A stretch of DNA of 64,000 nt from Dermacentor variabilis (taxonomy: Eukaryota > Arthropoda > Arachnida > Ixodida > Ixodidae). The translations under genes were made by a program, and so were the position numbers. Below the pieces are notes generated by a model. The model made no database searches and was not told where the DNA came from. It saw only the letters and a program-made list of their open reading frames with translations. Where the stretch lies: assembly GCF_050947875.1 (NCBI RefSeq), contig NC_134572.1, positions 130,694,105 to 130,758,104 on the forward strand, in the 5' to 3' direction. Of this stretch, positions 56,895-64,000 are shown piece after piece (positions within the stretch are counted from its first letter, which is position 1; each line of letters begins with the position of its first letter).

Positions 56895-57460
56895 TCCTTT
56901 AGTCATTACTGCTCACTACTAAGCATTTTAGTCATCTGTAATCGATTGTGGTCATTACAAGCGGCCGTTAGACATGATGGTTATATCATAGTCATCACTA
57001 GTCATTACAAGTCATTTTAGCTATTATTAGTCATTGCTGGTCACTACGAAGCATTTTTAGTCATTTCTTATCAATTGTAGTCGTTACAAATTGTCGTTAG
57101 ACATATTGGTCATTTCGTAGTCATTGGTAGTCATTACAAGTACTTTCAGTCATTATTAGTCATTACTGGTCATTACCAAGCATCTTTAGTCATTTCTAAT
57201 CAATTGTAGTCGTTACAAGTTGTCGTTAGAAATATTGGTCATTTCATAGTCATTACTAGTCATTACAAGTCATTTCAGTCATTATTAGTAATTACTGATC
57301 AGTAGTAAGCATTTTTAGTCATTTGATTTTAATTGTGGTCATTACAAGCCGTTGTTAGACATACTGGTCATTTCGCCGTCGTAAGTAGTCATTACAAGCC
57401 GTCGTTAGACATAGTGGTTTTTTCGGAGTCATTAGTAGTCATTATTAGTCATAAGCAGTC
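56895..57460 (+). repeat. 129-bp tandem repeat built from AGTCATTA-like subunits
   Basis: The landmark AAGCAT(T/C)TTTAGTC recurs at about 56,921, 57,049, 57,178 and 57,307, a period of 128-129 bp. Each unit consists of 9-11-bp AGTCATTAC/AGTCATTTC subunits plus one GTCGTTAGACAT marker. So it is a two-level (higher-order) tandem array of about 4.3 units. Copies differ at roughly one site in ten by eye. Confidence 0.8.
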
Positions 57461-57599
57461 ATTATGTCACCAATCTCTATTATAACGTTACCATACACTA
57501 ACTGTCACTATCAATTATTTTTCATTGGTTAATCTGTCTTTAATCTGTCTTCATATGCCGTGATGATGCTTCGGCGGACGCTTCGGCAGTCAGGTCTGC

Positions 57600-57771
57600 T
57601 GACACAAACTTCACCGTGAGGTAGAAAGGCTTTCGCCTTAATAATTGAAATGACTACGAAGTTCACAAGAGTAGTATAGGATCTAAAGAGTGAAATAAAG
57701 GCTCTTCACTCGTCGAACTTGGCGGTGAAAGCAGAGTTGACATGTTTAAGAGCGTTGATGGGATTCATAAG
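57600..57771 (+). pseudogene. LINE ORF1 remnant, part before the gypsy insertion
   Basis: A frame from ATG 57,651 reads MTTKFTRVV, a stop, DLKSEIKAL and NLAVKAELTCLRALMGF up to the LTR at 57,772. It looks like the coiled-coil start of an L1-type ORF1. The same frame continues after the element at 62,274 (FEEFKSELKAHRFEVN), counting the 5-bp target duplication once. Confidence 0.5.
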
Positions 57772-57999
57772 TGTTGCAACTTAACGCATTTTCGAAGTGC
57801 GCGCACCTTTTATCGCCTCATCTGGCGATCCTTCGGGTTCGGACTATCTCTACTAACACGTGCTCCTTTCTATCTTCCTGCCACTCGGCTACTTATAAAT
57901 ACACTCTACACCTTTGAATAAAGGTTCATTTTGTTCTACTGACTACGCTGAGGCTTCACTGGTCTGGCGTTATTGCGAGCACGCCATGGCTATGCTACA
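57772..57999 (+). repeat. 5' LTR (228 bp)
   Basis: Begins TGTTGCAAC, ends GGCTATGCTACA. It has a TATA box TATAAATA at 57,894-57,901 and AATAAA at 57,917-57,922, so the R region is short and both signals lie within 30 bp. Identical to the 3' LTR. Confidence 0.95.
57894..57922 (+). promoter_or_regulatory. LTR promoter TATA box and poly(A) signal
   Basis: TATAAATA is followed 23 bp later by AATAAA. Transcription is expected to start near 57,925. The AATAAA then lies just before the start site, so it is present only at the RNA 3' end, which avoids premature polyadenylation. The exact start is inferred. Confidence 0.55.
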
Positions 58000-58000
58000 G

Positions 58001-58012
58001 TGGCGACGAAGA
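58001..58012 (+). other. primer binding site (tRNA-Ser type)
   Basis: TGGCGACGAAG starts one base after the LTR. It matches the complement of the 3' end of an animal tRNA-Ser(GCU) (TGGCGACGAGG) except at one position. Mag elements are known to use tRNA-Ser. Confidence 0.7.
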
Positions 58013-61000
58013 TGGACATCGCCCATGCAGTGAAAGTCGACGCTGAACCGGAACCCACGCAGAACCGAGAAACCAAGGTCATCATGGCTCACCAACTTCC
58101 CGACTTCGAAGAAGGCAAAGATAAGTGGAAGCCGTACCTTATTAAAGTAGAAGCATACTTCGAAGCGAATGCGATTGAAGACTCGACTAAGAAAAGAGCA
58201 TTGCTTGTTGCTGCGTTAAATACGCATACGATCCAAGTGCTGGCAGGGAAGGTGGCTCCACGCAAGCCAAATGCATTGACGTATGAAGAAGTCGTCGAAG
58301 TTTTGAGTGAGCACTACAGTCCCAAAAGACACGAAATCACCGAAAGCTACAAGTTCTTCAGTCGTTGTCAAGCGGAGGGCGAGCCTGTTAATGAATTCCT
58401 GGTAGACATTCGCCGAATAGCTGACAATTGCAATTTTGGCAGTGCTTTGGATCGCATGATTCGAGATCGCATTGTTTGTGGAATACGGTCAGGTGCCCTG
58501 CAGAAGCAGCTACTGGCACAGCGAGAATTAACGCTACAAGACGCTGAAGCGATGGCCCTTGCAGCTGAGGCTGCGGATAGTGATGTAAAAGAGATGATCG
58601 GACCGGCAACGACACCCGTGTTAAAAGTACAGGCGTATCGGAAAGAAACTCTAGTGGATGAGAGGAGGGCTGCCACACGTCAAGAATGCGCAAGGTGCGG
58701 TAGTACAAAACATAATGACGCGTGTTGCTCCTGGTCTAACGCTCGCTGTTACCGCTGTGGACGACGTGGTCACCTTGCAAGGAAATGTCGAAGTCGCGGG
58801 GCTAGAGAACAAGGCACGGCAAGGACAGCCCAAACTAACACCCTCTTGGGGACGGAAGCCTCAGCCGACAAGGAATGCGAAGCCACCCACATTTGGACTT
58901 TGGTATCCCAACGAAAAAGCTGTCTGGAACCGCCGATCCGCCGAACGTTTGATTGGTGCGGTGTGCAGCTGAGCATGGAAGTTGATACCGGGTCGCCCGT
59001 TTGTGTCATCCCGCGTGAACTATATTATAAGCACCGTGACCAATGGCCGAAACTGAAACCGTCCAGTCTCAATTTATCTTGCTACACAGGACGCCTTCCA
59101 GTACTTGGGGAGCTTGCGCTCCAGGTTTGTCATAAAGGGGTGACAGTGGAGTGTGCGCTGACAGTCTTGGACTGTGCGGGACCAAGCCTCTGCGGTCGCG
59201 ATTTAATCCAGCGGCTGAACAGCGCAGGTGCTCCAGTGGTTAGTTTTGTAGAGAACTCGGCGGCAACAAATGACTCGAGCGAATCCAGCGTGAACAGCAT
59301 ATTCAATGACTACAACGACGTGTTCTCCGAGGAACTGGGGCTAATCAAGGGTCCTCCAGCCAGCCTGCACATGAAGGAAGGCGCCGTACCCAAGTTCTGC
59401 AAGGCCAGACCCATTCCATACGCGCTACGCGAGCGAGTGTCACTCGAGCTAGACCGTTTAGTTTCTGTGGGCGTGCTGTCGCCGGTGGCACACTCTGAAT
59501 GGGCAACGCCCATAGTCGTAGTGCTTAAGAAAGACGGCGCAGTAAGAATCTGCGGCGATTTCAAGGCCACAGTAAATCCAGCGTGTGCAACTGAGCAATA
59601 CCCATTGCCAATCATTGAGGATATGTTTGCCCGATTACACGATGGGGACTATTTCAGCACTTTGGATTTACGGGATGCATACAATCAAGTGGCGCTAAAC
59701 GATAACGCGAAGAATACGCCAAAAGGGCTATTTTGCTACAATCGACTTCCTTTCGGTATAGCCTCAGCGCCCGCAATATTCCAAAGGAAAATGGATGAGG
59801 TATTGGCTGGCCTTCCAGGAGCACAGGCTTATCTTGACGATGTGCTCATTTCCGAAAAAGCGAGTGACGGCGGCGAAAGGCTGAAAAACGTCTTACAGCG
59901 CTTCCGAGAGCGCGGTGTAAAGCTAAGGTTCGATAAATGCAACTTGCGCAGCCCAGCAGTAACTTATCTAGGCCATCGGATCGATCGTGATGGGCTTCAT
60001 CCGACAGAAAAAAACCTTGACGCTATCATGAAGGCACCGAGCCCCTGTAATGTCAGTGAGCTTCGTTCATTCTTGGGTATGATTACTTTTTACGCGCGGT
60101 TTCTGCCGAACATGTCAACCACACTTGGCCCATTGTATCAACTGCTTGAAAAGAACGCACGGTGGCAATGGAAACAGCCGCAAGAGCACGCGTTTGATCT
60201 TGCCAAGCAAAGCCTTAAAACAGCCAAGGTTCTAGTTCATTTCGACCCTTCGAAGGAACTTAAACTTGAGTGTGACGCGTCTCCGTACGGTGTGGGAGCT
60301 GTCTTGTTTCACACGACCGGTAACGTTCACAGGCCCATTGGGTTCCGCTCGCGAACATTAACGCAGGCGGAGCGCAACTATTCGCAGCTCGAGCGAGAGG
60401 CACTGGCACTGGTATTCGGCGTCACGAAATTCCGCGACTACCTTCTAGGTCGGGAATTTACCTTGGTGACTGACCACCAGCCATTGTTGGGCCTGCTGAA
60501 ATCGGACAAGCAGACGCCCACAATGGCCGCCGCACGGATACAACGTTGGGCACTCCACCTGGGGGCCTACCGCTACCGGCTACAGTATGCACCAGGACGA
60601 CAGATGCTGAACGCTGACGCCCTCAGCCGACTTCCGCAAAGATCTTCGGAATCTGACGATGACGGTGAGCCGCCCGAATATGTGCTGTCGCTAAACCAGC
60701 TGAACAATGGCACCATAACAACGCGTGAGCTGAAAGCATTAACGGCTTTTGACCCTGTCCTGGTCGAGGTCAAACGGTACATATTACATGGGTGGCCCAG
60801 AAACGCAAACGGAATGGCCCGGGCCGTACTGCCGTTTTTTGACCGCAAGCTCGAATTATCCGTAGCACATGAACTGGTGTACTGGGGTAATAGGGTCATA
60901 ATACCGACCGAAGCTAGGGAGCGAGTGCTGCATCTTCTACATGAAACGCACCAGGGTTCACCGGCAATGAAATCTGTCGCTCGTTCTTTGTTCTGGTGGC

Positions 61001-62034
61001 CAGGCCTCGACAAAAATATTGAAGACGTGTCTGCACAATGCCAGTACTGTGTGCAAAATCTGCCGATGCCAACTGCAGCTCCCGTCGTTAACTGGCCTGA
61101 AACAGGCGAAAGGTGGTCCCGTATTCACATTGACTACGCGGGTCCGATCTGCGGAAAAATGATACTCGTAGTAGTCGACGCACACACCAAATGGCTCGAA
61201 GCAATACCTTTGTCACATGCCTCAACGCAGACTACCATTGACTGTCTGCGTGGCATTTTCAGCAGGTTTGGAATACCGCGCACGATCGTTTCTGACAACG
61301 GGACCCCATTTGCCAGTCAAGACTTCGCGTTGTTCGTGGCAAACAACAACATTGTGCACCTTCGATGCGCTCCATACCATCCCCAGTCTAATGGTGCGGC
61401 GGAAAGGGCAGTGCGAACGATAAAAGATGGTCTTCGAAAAATGACGAAAGGAAAACTGGAAGAGAACCTAGTACGGTTGCTATTTAACTACCGGAGGACT
61501 CCGCGAAAATCGGGTAAATCCCCAGCAGAGCTCCTTTTGGGCTATCAAATACGCTCACGCTTGGACACATGCTTTCCTCCAGCACTTGCAGGGCCAAAAG
61601 AGGACCAAGATGACTGGCTGCCGCTACCTGCAAGTGAAGTGTATACCCGCAATTACGGTGTGGGGAGCAAGTGGACGCCCGGTCATGTGAAGGCGACGTC
61701 GGGAGCGAGAATGGTGACCGTGGAAACATCAGACGGAGTCATCCAGCGGCACGTGGACCAGGTCCGCCCTCGACAGGAAGTACCAGGCGTCAAACCGACA
61801 GTAACTACAACCACCACACATCGCAGTGAGCCGGACCAAGCAACACAACTACAGCATCCAGAAACGGTGAATCCGGATGAAGGCATAACCGCTCGGCGCA
61901 TTCCAAATGGCACCCGTTCTCCAGACTTTGCGGCACCAGATATTCCAGTGGCCCCGTTGCATACAGGTGTCGCCCAACAAACTCTGAGACGCTCAACGAG
62001 AGAACGCAAGCCAGTGCAACGCTTTCATTTCTGA
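58012..62034 (+). CDS. gag-pol polyprotein of the Mag-like gypsy element
   Basis: One frame of 1,340 aa encodes everything. The ATG at 58,012 overlaps the primer site; the frame is open 13 codons further up into the LTR, but that part is not in a normal RNA. Gag: capsid-like region, then CCHC knuckles CARCGSTKHNDACC at 226 and CYRCGRRGHLARKC at 246-259. Protease: VDTGSPVCVIP, Asp325. Reverse transcriptase: LPFGIASAPAIFQ and YLDD at 607-610. RNase H: CDASPYGVGAVLF (Asp755) and TDHQPLLGLL (Asp821). Integrase: zinc-binding HLLHETH at 974-980 and CQYC at 1010-1013; catalytic D1041, D1095, E1131 with 35 residues between the last two; a GPY/F-like module (NYGVGSKWTPGHV...HVDQVR) near the end. The stop is at 62,032-62,034, overlapping the polypurine tract. 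No frameshift is needed between gag and pol. All catalytic residues are present. Confidence 0.95.
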   Translation: MDIAHAVKVDAEPEPTQNRETKVIMAHQLPDFEEGKDKWKPYLIKVEAYFEANAIEDSTKKRALLVAALNTHTIQVLAGKVAPRKPNALTYEEVVEVLSEHYSPKRHEITESYKFFSRCQAEGEPVNEFLVDIRRIADNCNFGSALDRMIRDRIVCGIRSGALQKQLLAQRELTLQDAEAMALAAEAADSDVKEMIGPATTPVLKVQAYRKETLVDERRAATRQECARCGSTKHNDACCSWSNARCYRCGRRGHLARKCRSRGAREQGTARTAQTNTLLGTEASADKECEATHIWTLVSQRKSCLEPPIRRTFDWCGVQLSMEVDTGSPVCVIPRELYYKHRDQWPKLKPSSLNLSCYTGRLPVLGELALQVCHKGVTVECALTVLDCAGPSLCGRDLIQRLNSAGAPVVSFVENSAATNDSSESSVNSIFNDYNDVFSEELGLIKGPPASLHMKEGAVPKFCKARPIPYALRERVSLELDRLVSVGVLSPVAHSEWATPIVVVLKKDGAVRICGDFKATVNPACATEQYPLPIIEDMFARLHDGDYFSTLDLRDAYNQVALNDNAKNTPKGLFCYNRLPFGIASAPAIFQRKMDEVLAGLPGAQAYLDDVLISEKASDGGERLKNVLQRFRERGVKLRFDKCNLRSPAVTYLGHRIDRDGLHPTEKNLDAIMKAPSPCNVSELRSFLGMITFYARFLPNMSTTLGPLYQLLEKNARWQWKQPQEHAFDLAKQSLKTAKVLVHFDPSKELKLECDASPYGVGAVLFHTTGNVHRPIGFRSRTLTQAERNYSQLEREALALVFGVTKFRDYLLGREFTLVTDHQPLLGLLKSDKQTPTMAAARIQRWALHLGAYRYRLQYAPGRQMLNADALSRLPQRSSESDDDGEPPEYVLSLNQLNNGTITTRELKALTAFDPVLVEVKRYILHGWPRNANGMARAVLPFFDRKLELSVAHELVYWGNRVIIPTEARERVLHLLHETHQGSPAMKSVARSLFWWPGLDKNIEDVSAQCQYCVQNLPMPTAAPVVNWPETGERWSRIHIDYAGPICGKMILVVVDAHTKWLEAIPLSHASTQTTIDCLRGIFSRFGIPRTIVSDNGTPFASQDFALFVANNNIVHLRCAPYHPQSNGAAERAVRTIKDGLRKMTKGKLEENLVRLLFNYRRTPRKSGKSPAELLLGYQIRSRLDTCFPPALAGPKEDQDDWLPLPASEVYTRNYGVGSKWTPGHVKATSGARMVTVETSDGVIQRHVDQVRPRQEVPGVKPTVTTTTTHRSEPDQATQLQHPETVNPDEGITARRIPNGTRSPDFAAPDIPVAPLHTGVAQQTLRRSTRERKPVQRFHF

Positions 62035-62045
62035 GGAGGAAGGAA
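62033..62045 (+). other. polypurine tract
   Basis: GAGGAGGAAGGAA lies directly before the 3' LTR and primes plus-strand DNA synthesis. It shares its first two bases with the gag-pol stop codon. Confidence 0.85.
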
Positions 62046-62273
62046 TGTTGCAACTTAACGCATTTTCGAAGTGCGCGCACCTTTTATCGCCTCATCTGGC
62101 GATCCTTCGGGTTCGGACTATCTCTACTAACACGTGCTCCTTTCTATCTTCCTGCCACTCGGCTACTTATAAATACACTCTACACCTTTGAATAAAGGTT
62201 CATTTTGTTCTACTGACTACGCTGAGGCTTCACTGGTCTGGCGTTATTGCGAGCACGCCATGGCTATGCTACA
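62046..62273 (+). repeat. 3' LTR (228 bp)
   Basis: Identical to the 5' LTR as read; ends in ACA, followed by the target duplication ATAAG. Confidence 0.95.
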
Positions 62274-62620
62274 ATAAGCAACTTTGAAGAGTTTAAATCT
62301 GAATTAAAGGCCCATCGCTTTGAAGTAAATTAAGTAGAAACCCATACCCAGGACCTTCAACAGGAAAACCAGAAATCGAATAGAGTACTGAAGTAAGTTA
62401 ATAAGCAATTGATAGAACTTATGCAATATGGAAGAAAGAATAACATTCAACTGAAAGATGTGCCTGCAGCATAGAAACAGTACCTTCGTAAAACAATTCA
62501 AACAATAGCTACGTGCCTGAAGGTAGAAGACACTAGCAGTGATATTCATGTTGTCCATCGGGTACATAGTAAAGAGGAAGAAATGAGAGTAGGTTAAATA
62601 GGCAGAAATGAAAGAAACAG
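62274..62620 (+). pseudogene. LINE ORF1 remnant, part after the gypsy insertion
   Basis: Continues the frame broken at 57,771: FEEFKSELKAHRFEVN, a stop, QDLQQENQKSNRVLK, a stop, NKQLIELMQYGRKNNIQLKD, then VEDTSSDIHVVHRVHSKEE near 62,523-62,580. The NNIQLKD and IHVVHRV blocks match the L1-type ORF1 core (RRNNLVFFG and IERAHRLG in LINE A). At least three stops make it dead, so the host LINE was already decayed or decayed in parallel. Confidence 0.55.
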
Positions 62621-64000
62621 AAAGCTAAACCCAGAGTCAAGTTAGGTTGCACCTTGGATTCTAGCCTAAGCTGACCTCTCTAATCAATGGTTTTGCGTAA
62701 CGTGAAGTGTTCTGATTGCTTTCCTTCCTGTCTAGCATTCGCGTGCTTGTGTGCAATTATGTATCTTCCTGTCTTTTTCCTTTTTCACCACAATGAAATG
62801 TTCCTATTCTAATTACCTGATACCGCTAACGCGGGTGTCGACATTGGCATTGTGAGATAAGCATAAATATGCAGGAATCCACAAAGATATGGTTCTTAAA
62901 AAGACTTGAAGCAAAGGACCAGTGACAAAACCGCTGGTGCTCCTCTTTGCCGTGATATCAATTTAGCAAGCTCTCATTCACAATTTCAGCTGTACGTTTC
63001 GCTCTTGATCTGTCCCGTGGTTTACTTGTGTTGAGATTTATTCCGTATAAATTTATTCCGTATAAATAGCATACATTTATTCTGTGCTCTCGACCCATCG
63101 GGATTTCCAGTTTCCCGATCTCTCCTTACATGCATGTTTTGCGTCACATTCAGTCTTCGATTTCTTCTTGTCCTTGACTGTTCCTGACGCTAATTACTGC
63201 TCTTGTAGCTCGAGCGTAGCCTTTTTCGAATGTGCCCCGTAACGAGGGAAAATTCACGCCATTGTCTCATTTTTCATCACAGTTTCCGAAGGTGGTGGCC
63301 ATTTTAGTACAAAATCAATTCCGGCGTAGCATAGACGAAGTATAATTTTGTATGTTTTGTTTAAGGATTTTAAATAGAATACAGTTTGTTTTCTTTTAGC
63401 TTCAGCGGACAGAACTTAAAGCCACGAGAACATCTACTTTCTTTTCCTTGCTGAAGCCAGTTCATAATTTACAGGCAGCAGTTTTTTATTCCAGATGGCG
63501 TCAGAAATTAATCAATCAACAATGTTCTCGTACACCTTGTGTGGTGTAACTTAAATGTAAATATTGAGGACATGATTGTCGTTTTTGGAAGCTCAGATTT
63601 GTAACTTCTCTATACGCAGTACGCTGGGCAGTTTTGAGCTCAATTGCGGAAGCTAGGTTAAACAACTTTATATTATTTGATCTTAGGTGGCTAAAGCAAA
63701 TTAGTGGTTAGCAGCACGTCCTTGACGTTATCTAGCTGAGCGGAAAAAAGAATTCATTAACAAGTTCCTGCAAAAACTATGCTAACAAATATATTGCATG
63801 TAAATGTTCTCTGAAAGCGTAATTGAGGTGAAAAAGAACGCCAATAACGTCAACCTCACCACGCCTACCCTTATGCGATGTTGCCATTGTCATCGATGGC
63901 ATGGCTGCGTGAGGAGGTTTCTAGCGACCAGCTCACTTTTGTTTTAATTCATTGTGAGTTCTTTTTTTTCGAAGACAAGCAGTATAAAGTTTTATTGCCT
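62621..64000. other. intergenic, nothing recognised
   Basis: AT-rich. It may contain the rest of the decayed LINE, but I could not trace ORF2 motifs. No gene supported. Confidence 0.35.

Larger units (their letters stand above)
57772..62273 (+). mobile_element. complete Mag-like Ty3/gypsy LTR retrotransposon
   Basis: A 4,502-bp element with two 228-bp LTRs that are identical as read, both TG...CA, flanked by the 5-bp duplication ATAAG (57,767-57,771 and 62,274-62,278). It has a primer site, one long gag-pol frame and a polypurine tract. All motifs expected for an autonomous copy are present and the frame is unbroken, so the insertion is very recent and may be active. The Mag-like placement comes from the tRNA-Ser-type primer site, two zinc knuckles and single frame. 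Confidence 0.93.

Noticed and set aside
1..64000. Search for true tRNA or rRNA genes, CRISPR arrays or prokaryotic operons.
   Set aside because: Only SINE heads show tRNA-like boxes, no cloverleaf was complete, and the sequence is clearly eukaryotic. None found.

Overview
The window looks like non-genic, repeat-rich nuclear DNA from a metastriate tick (Rhipicephalus, Dermacentor, Amblyomma or Hyalomma type). This rests on three things: tRNA-derived SINE copies and GC-rich interspersed repeats that I recall as common in tick genomes, several diverse non-LTR retrotransposons, and an AT-rich background with no continuous host gene. The species is inference; nothing here was searched.

Layout. 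0-6 kb: a tRNA-derived SINE, a 24-bp degenerate tandem repeat and a LINE 3' end with a TGATGA tail, otherwise featureless. 6.06-10.37 kb: an old, stop-riddled CR1-group LINE (here LINE B). 10.5-12.6 kb: a dispersed repeat, a 20-bp minisatellite, a GC-rich repeat and a palindromic element. 12.6-14.4 kb: two head-to-head pieces of one LINE (LINE D). 17.1-18.1 kb: a 243-bp tandem satellite broken by a short LINE 3' end. 18.25-18.7 kb: a small Cys-rich, probably secreted protein with a frameshift, the best host-gene candidate. 21.45-22.6 kb: degenerate GAC/ATG-rich repeat. 28.57-32.74 kb (-): LINE A, nearly intact. 33.3-34.2 kb: a nearly identical inverted duplication. 35.07-40.95 kb (-): LINE C, an I-clade-like element with RNase H, nearly intact. 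44.1-44.7 and 47.8-48.0 kb: further repeats and a SINE. 48.5-48.6 kb: a possible housekeeping promoter. 50.27-52.49 kb: two Penelope-like fragments head to head. 52.6-53.5 kb: a LINE C-terminus. 54.6-55.3 kb: a Ty3/gypsy fragment. 56.9-57.46 kb: a 129-bp tandem repeat. 57.77-62.27 kb: a complete Mag-like Ty3/gypsy element with identical LTRs and a 5-bp target duplication, nested in an old LINE ORF1.

The most interesting system is the expression strategy of LINE A. Its ORF1 leader is a short hydrophobic peptide ending in a 2A ribosome-skipping motif. A 61-bp leader carrying the start codon is present twice, exactly 312 bp apart, with a TATA box 32 bp upstream of the inner copy. ORF1 and ORF2 share one frame, separated only by an amber codon in a context (CAA TAG CAA TCG) close to the known CAR-YYA readthrough signal, and the catalytic Asn of the ORF2 endonuclease lies before the first ORF2 AUG. 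LINE B keeps eroded versions of the duplicated leader and the 2A. LINE C instead couples its ORFs by a TAATG stop/start overlap.

The elements differ in age. The gypsy element has no visible lesion. LINE A has one nonsense codon; LINE C has one nonsense codon and one frameshift. LINE B, LINE D, the Penelope pieces and the SINEs are old.
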